Origin: UBA3071 sp965369635
GTDB taxonomy: Bacteria > Chloroflexota > Anaerolineae > UBA3071
DNA length: 17,470 nt
Assembly (NCBI GenBank): GCA_965369635.1
Contig: CBDURC010000028.1
Coordinates: 1-17,470 of the forward strand
Direction: 5' to 3'
The notes under the pieces were generated by a model, which was not told the origin of the DNA, made no database searches, and was given only the letters and a program-made list of their open reading frames with translations. This document shows, piece after piece, positions 8,685-15,940 of the stretch (position 1 is the stretch's first letter; the number at the start of each line of letters is the position of its first letter). The translations under genes and the position numbers were made by a program.

Positions 8685-10619
8685 ATGAGCGTGGTAGACG
8701 AGATCAAGGAGCGGCTGGACATCGTTGAGGTCGTGTCCCGTTACGTGCCGCTGAAAAAAGCGGGACGGAACCACAAGGGATGCTGCCCTTTCCACGCGGA
8801 GAAAACACCCTCCTTCATCGTCTTCCCGGAAACCGGAACCTGGCACTGCTTTGGCGCTTGCGGCACCGGAGGTGACGTCTTCAGTTTCATTATGAAGCAG
8901 GAGAACGTGGATTTCACCGAAGCGCTGCGGATTCTGGCGCCCATGGCGGGTGTTACGCTGGAGCCTCTGGGCCCTGCTGCCTCGGCTGAAGAAAAGCGAC
9001 GCAAGCACTTGCTGGAGATCACTGCCGCGGCAGCGGCTTACTATCACCGCCTGCTTCTGGACGATGCGGGGGAACGAGCCCGTGGCTACCTGGCACAACG
9101 GCAGCTGACACTGGAAACTGCCGAGCTATTTCACTTGGGCTACGCGCCAGACGGCTGGGACGGGCTGAAGCGCCACTTGCGCAGCCAAGGTTACGCTCTT
9201 GCCGACCTGGAAGCAGCAGGGCTCATCATCGCTCGTGCTGATGGTACCGCCTACGATCGCTTCAGAGACCGGCTGATGATCCCTATCCGCGATCTGCGAG
9301 GTCGGCCTATCGCCTTCGGCGCACGGCTGTTGCCAGGCGGGAAGGAACGAGGAGACCGCCAGCAGCCCAAGTACATTAACTCACCACAGACCATTCTCTT
9401 CGACAAGGGCCGGCAATTCTACGGCTTGTACGAAGCGCGGCAGGCCATTCGCTCCGCCGACTCGGCCATCATCGTCGAGGGGTACATGGACGTGCTGGCA
9501 GCTCACCAGCACGGTATCAGCAACGTAGTCGCCACCATGGGCACGGCCTTGACCGAGCAGCAACTCAAGCGGCTGAAGCGCTACACGACGAAGTTCGTAC
9601 TGGCCCTGGACGCTGATACCGCTGGTCGGGCCGCCACACTGCGCGGCGTGCAACAGGCTCGCGAGGCACTGGACCGCACGTGGGTGCCCACACCGACGGC
9701 CAGCGGCCTAATCCGCTTCGAAGGGCGGCTGGACGCTCACTTGCGCATCATGACCTTGCCGCCCGGTCAGGACCCGGATGAAGTGATCTGCGCTAGCCTG
9801 GACCGCTGGACTCAGCTCGTCGCCGATGCTCAGCCGGTGGTGGACTACTTCCTGCACCTGGTGACAGCAGATACAGACCTGAGCACGGGCAAAGGGAAAG
9901 CCGAGGCGGTGCGCCGATTGGCCCCTCTCATCCGCGAAATCGCCGACGATATTGAGCGAGCACACTACGTGCAGAAGCTGGCGCGGCTGGTGCAGGTAGA
10001 CGAACAGATCGTACACAGCCAGGTGTTGCAGCCCAAGCGTGGCCGCAGACGGCGCAAGCCGTCTCCTCCCTTCGAAGAGGAGATGCAGCAGGCCAGTGCG
10101 GAGGAGCGCCGCCGCCCGGAACCGCAAGCACACTGCCTGGCCCAGCTACTGCTGAGGCCAGAGTTGTTGCCCTTGCTGGACGCTAAGTCCAATGCCCTAC
10201 AGATCGTACCGTTGGACATCGAGGATTTCACCCACGTTGTGGATCAGGCAGTTTTCGCCGCCTTACTGGAAGCCCAGCTTTCCGAGCAAAGCCGGCAGGA
10301 GACTGTCTTCAAGGAGCAGTTGGAATTACCATTGCAGGAGCGATGGGAACAACTGCTGGACTACGGCGCCACACTGCCGTCGCTTCCCCCAGAGCAAGCG
10401 GCCGACGACCTGATCAACGTGGTCTTGCGACTGCGCTTGACACGGCTGCGCCGGCGTCTGGCAGAACTGCAGTATCTGCTGGAGCAAGCCCAAGAAGAAA
10501 GCGATGGCAGGGCGGTGGATGGCTACGCGAAGACGGTGCTGGAGCACACCAACGACATGGGACGGCTGCAACGAATGCTGAACGGTCGCACCTGGATCGG
10601 GAAGAGGAAAGCCCTTTGA
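8685..10619 (+). CDS. dnaG: DNA primase DnaG
   Basis: A 644-residue bacterial primase, which makes RNA primers at the replication fork. The N-terminal CHC2 zinc ribbon has ligands Cys34, His37, Cys55 and Cys59 (CPFH...HCFGAC). The catalytic core (about 110-370) contains the DnaG signature YDRFRDRLMIPIRD. The Toprim fold carries Glu265 in IIVEGYMDV and the DxD pair Asp309/Asp311 in LALDADTAGR. The C-terminal part (about 440-644) is helical and divergent, as expected for the helicase-binding region. The length is usual. The ATG at 8685 has AGGAG 11 nt upstream. The stop TGA (10617-10619) overlaps the TTG start of the sigma-factor gene, so the two are one transcription unit, echoing the rpsU-dnaG-rpoD operon of other bacteria without rpsU. 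Confidence 0.98.
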   Translation: MSVVDEIKERLDIVEVVSRYVPLKKAGRNHKGCCPFHAEKTPSFIVFPETGTWHCFGACGTGGDVFSFIMKQENVDFTEALRILAPMAGVTLEPLGPAASAEEKRRKHLLEITAAAAAYYHRLLLDDAGERARGYLAQRQLTLETAELFHLGYAPDGWDGLKRHLRSQGYALADLEAAGLIIARADGTAYDRFRDRLMIPIRDLRGRPIAFGARLLPGGKERGDRQQPKYINSPQTILFDKGRQFYGLYEARQAIRSADSAIIVEGYMDVLAAHQHGISNVVATMGTALTEQQLKRLKRYTTKFVLALDADTAGRAATLRGVQQAREALDRTWVPTPTASGLIRFEGRLDAHLRIMTLPPGQDPDEVICASLDRWTQLVADAQPVVDYFLHLVTADTDLSTGKGKAEAVRRLAPLIREIADDIERAHYVQKLARLVQVDEQIVHSQVLQPKRGRRRRKPSPPFEEEMQQASAEERRRPEPQAHCLAQLLLRPELLPLLDAKSNALQIVPLDIEDFTHVVDQAVFAALLEAQLSEQSRQETVFKEQLELPLQERWEQLLDYGATLPSLPPEQAADDLINVVLRLRLTRLRRRLAELQYLLEQAQEESDGRAVDGYAKTVLEHTNDMGRLQRMLNGRTWIGKRKAL

Positions 10620-11830
10620 GCACGACGGAAACGGGGATGGTAGACAATGCTCAGGCGCGCTCCGACGCCTCCCAATTGTCGGAACTGGCTGCCTCTTTCG
10701 GCGCGCCTGCCGACCAGGATAGCCCAGACAAGCCGGAACTGCCCGACACGACCAAGGACGAGGAGAGTGCCGAGGTCGAGGCTGAGGCGCAGCGTCCCAT
10801 CGAGGAGATTGTGGAGCAACTGGGCGACCTCACTGCCACCAGTGACCCTGTGCGCATGTATCTGCACGAGATCGGCCGTCACCCCTTGCTCACGGCAGAG
10901 CAAGTGACAGAGAAAGCCGAGCGCATTCAGCAGAAGAAACAGGCCGAAGAGGCATTGGCAGACGGAGAAGCCTCACCGGAAGAGCGCACGAGGCTGAAGG
11001 CCCTGATCGAAGACGGAGAAAACGCTAAGCAAGAACTCGCGCAGGCTAACCTGCGATTGGTGGTCAGTTGGGCCAAACGCTACGCTGGCCGAGGCGGCAT
11101 GTCACTGCTCGACTTGATCCAAGAAGGGAACCTCGGTCTGCTGAAAGCGGTAGAGAAATTCGACTACCGCAGGGGCTACAAGTTCAGCACCTACGCCAGC
11201 CACTGGATACGCAATTCCATAGGTCGAGCCATTGCGGGCCAGGCCCGCACGATCCGCGTGCCCGTGCACATGCACGAGCAGATCAGCCATCTGAGAAGGG
11301 CCAAACGAGAGCTGGCTCAACAGTACGGAAGGGAACCGACCACCGAAGAGGTCGCTCTAGAGATGGGCCTGCTGACACCAGTGGATCGGCGGGCCATCGA
11401 AGAGGCCCGGGCGCTCGACTATCCCCTCGACCCAGCGCTGGAATGGCGGTGGCGGCAGGCAGAGGACAGGGTGCGCCGCATATCAAACTCCGCAGTGGAA
11501 CCGATGTCCCTGGAAACGCCCGTGGGCAGCGAGGGAAGCAGTTACCTGGGTGACTTCATCAAGGATCAGAAGTTGCCCGGGCCAGTGGATGCCGCCTCAC
11601 GCGAGATGCTCAAACAGCACATGCGAGAGACCTTGGACTCGTTGCACAACGAGCGAGAACGCGAGGTTCTGGAGATGCGCTACGGGCTGAAAGATGGCCG
11701 GTACTACACACTGGAAGAAGTGGGACAGGAGATCAACGTCACGCGGGAGCGGGTGCGACAGATCGAAGCCAAGGCGCTGCGCAAGCTGCGCCATCCGGCC
11801 CGCAGCCGCAAACTCCGGGACTATCTCTGA
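10616..11830 (+). CDS. rpoD: RNA polymerase sigma-70 factor, probable primary sigma
   Basis: 404 residues from TTG 10616, which overlaps the dnaG stop (TTGA) and has AGAGGA 7 nt upstream; ATG 10637 (397 residues) is the alternative. An acidic N-terminal tail (1-70) leads to region 1.2 (DPVRMYLHEIG from residue 77). Region 2 follows (NLRLVVSWAKRY, DLIQEGNLGLLKAVEKFDYRRGYKFSTYA), then region 3 and region 4.2 with the helix-turn-helix TLEEVGQEINVTRERVRQIE (365 onward). The C-terminus LRKLRHPARSRKLRDYL is typical of primary sigmas. Oddities: region 2.3-2.4 reads YASHWIRNSIG (193-203) where most primary sigmas have YATWWIRQAIT. Region 3 also carries extra residues around DYPLDPALEWRWRQAEDR. The link to dnaG favours the housekeeping role; a group 2 sigma is the alternative. 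Confidence 0.93.
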   Translation: MSTTETGMVDNAQARSDASQLSELAASFGAPADQDSPDKPELPDTTKDEESAEVEAEAQRPIEEIVEQLGDLTATSDPVRMYLHEIGRHPLLTAEQVTEKAERIQQKKQAEEALADGEASPEERTRLKALIEDGENAKQELAQANLRLVVSWAKRYAGRGGMSLLDLIQEGNLGLLKAVEKFDYRRGYKFSTYASHWIRNSIGRAIAGQARTIRVPVHMHEQISHLRRAKRELAQQYGREPTTEEVALEMGLLTPVDRRAIEEARALDYPLDPALEWRWRQAEDRVRRISNSAVEPMSLETPVGSEGSSYLGDFIKDQKLPGPVDAASREMLKQHMRETLDSLHNEREREVLEMRYGLKDGRYYTLEEVGQEINVTRERVRQIEAKALRKLRHPARSRKLRDYL

Positions 11831-11891
11831 CATAGTAACCCCTCACGTCGTGTGTTATGACAAGCACGCCGTCTTGACCACAGATGTGTGG

Positions 11892-11942
11892 ATTTCACTG
11901 ATTGTCATTCGACCCATCTGCGCAATCTGTGAAGTCTGTGGT
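11892..11942. repeat. 9-bp-period inverted repeat
   Basis: The right half is three 9-base units: ATCTGCGCA (11916-11924), ATCTGTGAA (11925-11933) and GTCTGTGGT (11934-11942). The left half, beginning at ACCACAGA near 11878, is an imperfect reverse complement of the last two units with about 8 extra bases inside. Its build (short units, inverted arms) is like the 8-bp and 10-bp families elsewhere in the window. It lies between rpoD and the tRNA promoter. Confidence 0.55.
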
Positions 11943-11981
11943 TGCCTCGTGATTCTCCCCAAGTTCCCTATGGGCCTTGAT

Positions 11982-12009
11982 TTGACGAAACCGCCGTTTT
12001 GAGTATAAT
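11982..12009 (+). promoter_or_regulatory. Promoter of tRNA-Asn
   Basis: TTGACG (11982-11987) and TATAAT (12004-12009) have 16 bp between them. The start would be near 12016, about 15 nt before the mature tRNA. Confidence 0.8.
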
Positions 12010-12030
12010 CTCCTCACGTGAAGCTATCGC

Positions 12031-12106
12031 TCCTCGGTAGCTCAATTGGCAGAGCGTCCGGCTGTTAACCGGTAGGTTGAAGGTTCGAGTCCTTCCCGAG
12101 GAGCCA
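12031..12106 (+). tRNA. tRNA-Asn(GTT)
   Basis: A complete cloverleaf: acceptor TCCTCGG pairs with CCGAGGA over 7 bp, D-arm GCTC/GAGC, and anticodon stem TCCGG/CCGGT with loop CTGTTAA giving anticodon GTT (12064-12066). The variable loop is AGGTT and the T-arm GAAGG-TTCGAGT-CCTTC. The discriminator is G, and the CCA end is encoded (12104-12106). Anticodons of the GUN type are substrates for queuosine, whose last synthetic step is encoded by queG at 14393. Confidence 0.97.
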
Positions 12107-12121
12107 ATTTCCCGAAGACAC

Positions 12122-12155
12122 GACGTCCGGTGGCCTAACCACCGGACGTTCTCTT
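12122..12155 (+). terminator. Rho-independent terminator of tRNA-Asn
   Basis: A perfect 11-bp stem (12123-12133 with 12139-12149; ACGTCCGGTGG and its complement), a 5-nt loop CCTAA and a pyrimidine run TTCTCTT. It separates the tRNA from glyA. Confidence 0.85.
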
Positions 12156-12194
12156 AAGCGCTGTTCTCGCTATCAGACCTGTGGAAGGTGAGAT

Positions 12195-13619
12195 ATGGAG
12201 CAAACCCGTTCTGGAGGAGAGAAGAGGCTAGACGACCTGCACCATCTGTGGACGACGCTGGAAGAGCGGGTGCGGGTCGCCCCTTTCGAGCTGGGCATCG
12301 CCTGGAGCTTCCTGGGCGGCAAGCCGGAGTTAGCCCTCTGCCAAAGCGACCCTGAGCTGGCAGAGGCTATTCAGAACGAAGCCCAGCGCCAGGTGAACAA
12401 GATCGAACTCATCGCCTCGGAGAACTACGTCAGTGCTGCCGTGCTGGAAGCGCTGGGCTCAGTGCTCACCAACAAATACGCCGAGGGCTACCCCGGTCAC
12501 CGCTACTATGGCGGCTGCGAGTACGTGGACATCGTGGAGCAACTGGCCATTGACCGCGCCAAGCAACTGTTCGGGGCCGAGCACGCCAACGTGCAACCCC
12601 ACTCCGGCTCGCAGGCCAACATGGCCGTCTACTTCGCCGTGCTGGAGCCGGGCGACCGCATCATGGGCATGAGCCTGGCCCACGGCGGCCACCTGACACA
12701 CGGCAGCCCAGTCAACTTCTCCGGCAAGCTGTTCGAAGTGCATCCCTACGGCGTGTCGCGGGAGACGGAAACCCTCGACTACCAGGCCATCGCCCGCCAG
12801 GCGCGGGAAGTGCGTCCCAAGATGATCGTCTGCGGGGCCAGCGCCTATCCGCGTTTCATTGACTTCGCCCGGCTACGAGAGATTGCCGACGAGGTGGGGG
12901 CCTACCTGATGGCCGACATCGCCCACATCGCCGGGCTGGTGGCCGGAGAGCTGCACCCCAGCCCTGTGCCCCACTGCGACTTCGTTACCTCCACCACGCA
13001 CAAGACGCTGCGTGGGCCGCGGGGTGGGCTGATCCTCTGCAAAGGGAAGTACGCCAAGGTGATCGACAAGAGCATCTTCCCCGGCATGCAGGGCGGGCCA
13101 ATGATGCACTGCATCGCTGCTAAGGCCGCTGCCTTCGGCGAGGCGCAGCAACCTGAGTTCCGCTACTATCTCCAGCGCATCGTGGATAACGCCAAAGCGC
13201 TGGCACGCAAGCTGCAAGAGGATGAAGGACTACGCCTGGTCTCCGGCGGTACCGACAACCACCTGATGCTGGTGGATGTGGGCGCGGTGGGGGTTACCGG
13301 CAAAGAAGCGGAGGAAGCCCTGGACGACGCGGGCATTACTTTGAACAAGAACACCATTCCCTTTGATCCGCGTCCGCCGCGAGTGACCAGCGGCATCCGC
13401 ATCGGCACACCGGCCGTGACCACGCGGGGGTTCGGCAGCAGGGAAATGGAAGAGGTTGGCGAACTCATCGCCGCCGTGATCCATAACCTGGGGAATGAAG
13501 CGGTGTACCAGCGAGTGAGACAGAGGGTGAGCGAGATCTGCTCCCGCTTCCCCGTACCGGGGATCTATCCTCCCTCGGCGAAGACCTGTCCGGCGCCGTC
13601 ACACCAGCAAGAGAGTTAG
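12195..13619 (+). CDS. glyA: Serine hydroxymethyltransferase with N-terminal extension
   Basis: A 474-residue PLP enzyme converting serine + tetrahydrofolate to glycine + methylene-THF in the cytosol. The core is typical: IELIASENYVS, TNKYAEGYPGHRYYGG, QPHSGSQAN, MADIAHIAGLVAGE, the PLP-lysine motif STTHKTLRGPRGG (Lys270) and the C-terminal RIGTPAVTTRGF. Family members usually begin close to the DPELxxAI motif, here at residue 52. The first 40-50 residues (including LHHLWTTLEERV and FELGIAWSFLGG) are extra and match nothing I recognise. The ATG at 12195 is well supported by GGAAGGTG (12183-12190), and I see no better start nearer the core. The tRNA terminator precedes it, and no clear promoter is visible in the 45 bp between. 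Transcription ends near a hairpin shared with the convergent gene. Confidence 0.96.
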   Translation: MEQTRSGGEKRLDDLHHLWTTLEERVRVAPFELGIAWSFLGGKPELALCQSDPELAEAIQNEAQRQVNKIELIASENYVSAAVLEALGSVLTNKYAEGYPGHRYYGGCEYVDIVEQLAIDRAKQLFGAEHANVQPHSGSQANMAVYFAVLEPGDRIMGMSLAHGGHLTHGSPVNFSGKLFEVHPYGVSRETETLDYQAIARQAREVRPKMIVCGASAYPRFIDFARLREIADEVGAYLMADIAHIAGLVAGELHPSPVPHCDFVTSTTHKTLRGPRGGLILCKGKYAKVIDKSIFPGMQGGPMMHCIAAKAAAFGEAQQPEFRYYLQRIVDNAKALARKLQEDEGLRLVSGGTDNHLMLVDVGAVGVTGKEAEEALDDAGITLNKNTIPFDPRPPRVTSGIRIGTPAVTTRGFGSREMEEVGELIAAVIHNLGNEAVYQRVRQRVSEICSRFPVPGIYPPSAKTCPAPSHQQES

Positions 13620-13624
13620 CATCT

Positions 13625-13698
13625 CGGACACGGACGAACACGGAAAGACACTGATCGAAATTGACCTAATCCGCGTTCATCCGCTTCGATCCGTGTCC
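13625..13698. repeat. 10-bp-period inverted repeat after glyA
   Basis: The right part is three perfect-phase decamers: ATCCGCGTTC (13669-13678), ATCCGCTTCG (13679-13688) and ATCCGTGTCC (13689-13698). The left part runs as CGGACACGGA, CGAACACGGA, AAGACACTGA (13625-13654). The outer arms 13626-13644 and 13680-13698 are near-complementary, so the element can fold into a hairpin. It begins 5 bases after the glyA stop. Confidence 0.7.
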
Positions 13699-13706
13699 TG
13701 CAAATG

Positions 13707-13733
13707 AACCAGGTTTCTTGGAGAGACCTGGTT
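13707..13733. terminator. Hairpin between convergent genes, probable bidirectional terminator
   Basis: AACCAGGT (13707-13714) pairs with ACCTGGTT (13726-13733). The stem continues inward through TTCT/AGAG to a 3-nt loop, about 12 bp including one G-T pair. It lies between the glyA end and the end of the minus-strand gene. Flanking T-runs are weak on both strands. Confidence 0.55.
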
Positions 13734-13739
13734 CTCTGG

Positions 13740-14135
13740 CTAATCACTTGCTTTGCGCTTGCTCCACTCCGCCTCGGCCTTGGCCATGGCCTCGAAGTGC
13801 TCATACAGCGCCTCGCTGCCCACCTCGGAGCGCAGTCCCAGGGCAAATCCCTTGAGCCGATTCCACATGTAGCTGATGGACAGCCAGTCGAAGAGCAAGT
13901 CCTCGTGGAACAGGCCGTGCTTCCACAGCGTGCCCAACGTCTCGTAGAAGGCGCACGCCCGGCGCGCCAGCGTGAATTCGTGGCTGCCGCGGGGGAATTT
14001 GGCGACGAAGGGTTCGTAGTCCAAGACGAAGCGCGGGCTCAGCACAAAACTCGACGCCTCTTGATACGTCGGATTGACCATCAAGGCCGCAGTCTGTAGC
14101 AAGATGTTGGCATCCTCATACATCGGTTTGGACAT
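13740..14135 (-). CDS. DUF4760-like hypothetical protein
   Basis: 131 residues from the ATG at 14135, chosen because a strong SD GGGAGGTG (complement of 14141-14148) lies 5 nt upstream; the frame is open further but without support. There is no signal peptide or membrane segment. The central part, ACAFYETLGTLWKHGLFHEDLLFDWLSISYMWNRLK, resembles the DUF4760 family pattern (FYE-x-xG-x-L...G-x-I...W). That family is uncharacterised. The C-terminus is highly charged (KAEAEWSKRKASD). It is the only minus-strand gene in the window, convergent with glyA and divergent from queG, with its own promoter. The family match is moderate and the function unknown. Confidence 0.75.
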   Translation of the reverse strand: MSKPMYEDANILLQTAALMVNPTYQEASSFVLSPRFVLDYEPFVAKFPRGSHEFTLARRACAFYETLGTLWKHGLFHEDLLFDWLSISYMWNRLKGFALGLRSEVGSEALYEHFEAMAKAEAEWSKRKASD

Positions 14136-14225
14136 GTTGCACCTCCCTGGAGGAACTGACGCGACCAGGCCACTTCGTGGCGACCCAGCCGCTGCTTGCG
14201 AATGCCGCGCTATCTCTTGACGTTC

Positions 14226-14254
14226 ATCATACCGCATCTACACCCGGTTGTCAA
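14226..14254 (-). promoter_or_regulatory. Promoter of the DUF4760-like gene
   Basis: Read on the minus strand: TTGACA (14254-14249), a 17-bp spacer and TATGAT (14231-14226). The leader would be about 84 nt. Confidence 0.75.
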
Positions 14255-14303
14255 ACTTCCTGCCGTGTAGAAACCCGATTCATCTGCAGAGAAACCGGAC
14301 TTT

Positions 14304-14331
14304 TTGCCATTGACATCCATTGTGGTACTAT
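14304..14331 (+). promoter_or_regulatory. Possible promoter of queG
   Basis: TTGCCA (14304-14309) and TACTAT (14326-14331) with 16 bp between. It is the best-spaced pair in the divergent gap. A nearby TTGACA (14310-14315) is only 10 bp from the same -10. Confidence 0.4.
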
Positions 14332-14392
14332 GCGAAGCGCACGTGGAGGCCGAAATCGCTACATCCATCATTACGCCCTGTCGAGCCACTCG

Positions 14393-15439
14393 ATGACTCT
14401 GGCAACGCGCCTCAGACAGCAAGCATTAGCCCTAGGCTTCGATTTGGTGGGCATCTGCCCTGCCAGGCCGAGCGCGCACGCCGACTTCTACACCCGCTGG
14501 GTGGAGGCTGGCCACGCTGGCGAGATGACCTACCTGGAGCGGCGGCTCAAGGAGCGACGCGATCCTCGCTCGCTGCTGCCCGGCTGCCGCAGTATCGTTG
14601 TCGTTGGTCTCAACAGCTTCCTGCCCAATGAAGAGCCCCCACCGCCTGGCCACGGCCTCATCGCCCGATACGCCCGCAGGGATGACTACCACGAGGTGAT
14701 GAAGCGCCGCCTGCTGGCGCTGCTGGATTGGTTGGCAGCGAAAACGGGCCGCTCTCCCAGGTCGCTTGGCCGCGCCTACGTGGATACCGGGCCACTGCTG
14801 GAACGGGAACTGGCGATGCAAGCCGGCCTCGGCTGGATCGGCAAGAACTGTTGCCTCATCAACCCCGGCCTCGGCTCGTGGCTGTTACTGGGAGAGCTGT
14901 TGTTGGAGATCGAGTTACCGCCGGACGAACCGTGGGCAACCCCACGCTGCGGCACGTGCACTCGCTGCCTCGATGCCTGCCCCACCGGAGCCCTCATCGA
15001 GCCATACCTCCTGGACGCCCGGCGCTGCATCTCCTACCTGACCATCGAGCTGAAGGGCGCCATCCCCGAGGAACTGCGCCCACTGCTGGGCCAGCGCATC
15101 TTCGGCTGCGATCTCTGCCAGGAAGTGTGCCCCTGGAACCAGCGCTTCAGCCGGCCCGGCAGTGACCCCGCCTTCCAGCCGCGCCCTGATCTGATCAACC
15201 CCTCGCTATTGGAGCTGATGGCCCTCGACAACGAACCATTCCGCCGCCGCTTCCGGGACAGCCCTATCACGCGGGCGAAACGGAGGGGACTGCTGCGCAA
15301 CGTGGCCGTGGCCCTGGGCAATTGGGGCGACCCCACCGCTCGACCCGTCCTGACTGAAGCGCTGAGCGATCCCGAGCCGCTAGTGTGCGATCATGCCGCC
15401 TGGGCCTTGGACCGGATTGACAGCGGTGCAACGCGCTAG
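14393..15439 (+). CDS. queG: Epoxyqueuosine reductase QueG
   Basis: 348 residues; it reduces epoxyqueuosine to queuosine in tRNA, using cobalamin and two [4Fe-4S] clusters. Visible parts: an N-terminal cobalamin-binding domain (LGFDLVGICPA, MTYLERR, RDPRSLLPGCRSIVVVGLN, RYARRDDYHEVMKRRL, YVDTGPLLERELAMQAGLGWIGKN). Then come the ferredoxin-like cluster cysteines Cys186, 189, 192, 196 (CGTCTRCLDACP) and Cys212, 239, 242, 246 (FGCDLCQEVCPWN). A short C-terminal HEAT-like tail ends the protein (LLRNVAVALGNWGDP...). The length is slightly under that of the longer Gram-negative forms. ATG 14393 matches the family N-terminus (MTLATRLRQQALALGFDLVG); it lacks a clear SD, and the frame stays open upstream without family similarity. 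A weak hairpin (15432-15450) overlaps the stop codon. Confidence 0.96.
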   Translation: MTLATRLRQQALALGFDLVGICPARPSAHADFYTRWVEAGHAGEMTYLERRLKERRDPRSLLPGCRSIVVVGLNSFLPNEEPPPPGHGLIARYARRDDYHEVMKRRLLALLDWLAAKTGRSPRSLGRAYVDTGPLLERELAMQAGLGWIGKNCCLINPGLGSWLLLGELLLEIELPPDEPWATPRCGTCTRCLDACPTGALIEPYLLDARRCISYLTIELKGAIPEELRPLLGQRIFGCDLCQEVCPWNQRFSRPGSDPAFQPRPDLINPSLLELMALDNEPFRRRFRDSPITRAKRRGLLRNVAVALGNWGDPTARPVLTEALSDPEPLVCDHAAWALDRIDSGATR

Positions 15440-15482
15440 CCGCCAGCGCGCTGCTTCACACCGTGCAGTCGACGGGCTTACT

Positions 15483-15511
15483 TTGCTTTTTGTCGCAAAA
15501 CGGAGTAGAAT
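15483..15511 (+). promoter_or_regulatory. Probable promoter of the spoVS homologue
   Basis: TTGCTT (15483-15488) and TAGAAT (15506-15511) with 17 bp between. The -35 is weak (3 of 6), the -10 good (5 of 6). The gene start at 15558 follows a leader of about 40 nt. Confidence 0.5.
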
Positions 15512-15557
15512 AGCAGGTGTCGGCACACCCAACACGCCACACTTCGAGGAGACAGCC

Positions 15558-15857
15558 ATGGACATCGGCATCATAAGAGTGGCGGCCCGGTCCCGCACCA
15601 CCGCAGTGGCTGGAGCCATCGCCGCTGTCGTCCGGCAAGTAAGGTACGCCGAGGTACAGGCCATCGGCGCCAGCGCCGTCAACCAGGCAGTGAAAGCGGT
15701 AGCCATCGCCCGCAAGTATCTGGCCGACGACAACATCGACGTGATCTGCATTCCTGAGTTCACGGACGTGGAGATCAAGGGCGAGCGGCGTACAGCTATG
15801 AAGCTGATCGTCGAGCCGCGCTATCCACACGAGCACCCCTCGGAAGACCACCCATAG
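15558..15857 (+). CDS. spoVS: Stage V sporulation protein S (SpoVS) homologue
   Basis: A 99-residue small protein of the SpoVS family (Alba-like fold, likely nucleic-acid binding). The sequence follows the family almost end to end: IRVAARSRTTAVAGAIAAV, VQAIGASAVNQAVKAVAIAR, VICIPEFTDVEI, GERRTAMKLIVEPR. A 12-residue tail rich in His, Pro and Glu is added after the usual end. In Bacillus it affects sporulation and septation; it also occurs in many non-spore-formers, and a role here is unknown. ATG 15558 has GAGGAGA (15546-15552) upstream. It is flanked by queG and an aminotransferase with no functional link I can see. Confidence 0.93.
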   Translation: MDIGIIRVAARSRTTAVAGAIAAVVRQVRYAEVQAIGASAVNQAVKAVAIARKYLADDNIDVICIPEFTDVEIKGERRTAMKLIVEPRYPHEHPSEDHP

Positions 15858-15914
15858 AGACACGCTGGACACATCAGGAGACGCCTTGGCCAGGTCCCGG
15901 GTGCATCCTTTACC

Positions 15915-15936
15915 TTTTTTGGAGGTTTTTTGGAGG
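15915..15936 (+). promoter_or_regulatory. Tandemly duplicated ribosome-binding site
   Basis: Two perfect back-to-back copies of the 11-mer TTTTTTGGAGG (15915-15925 and 15926-15936). The second GGAGG is 4 nt before the ATG at 15941, the first 15 nt before it. The T-runs also resemble terminator tails but no stem precedes them. Confidence 0.75.
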
Positions 15937-15940
15937 CAAG

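Noticed and set aside
10343..10615. Upstream extension of the sigma-factor frame inside dnaG
   Set aside because: The frame is open by chance within dnaG. The low-complexity translation has no sigma similarity, and TTG 10616 has a good SD.
14310..14331. TTGACA at 14310-14315 paired with TACTAT as the queG promoter
   Set aside because: The spacer is only 10 bp, far too short for a sigma-70 promoter; TTGCCA six bases upstream gives 16 bp.
14177..14392. N-terminal extension of queG by 72 codons
   Set aside because: The extension overlaps the divergent promoters and lacks family similarity. QueG similarity begins at the ATG at 14393.
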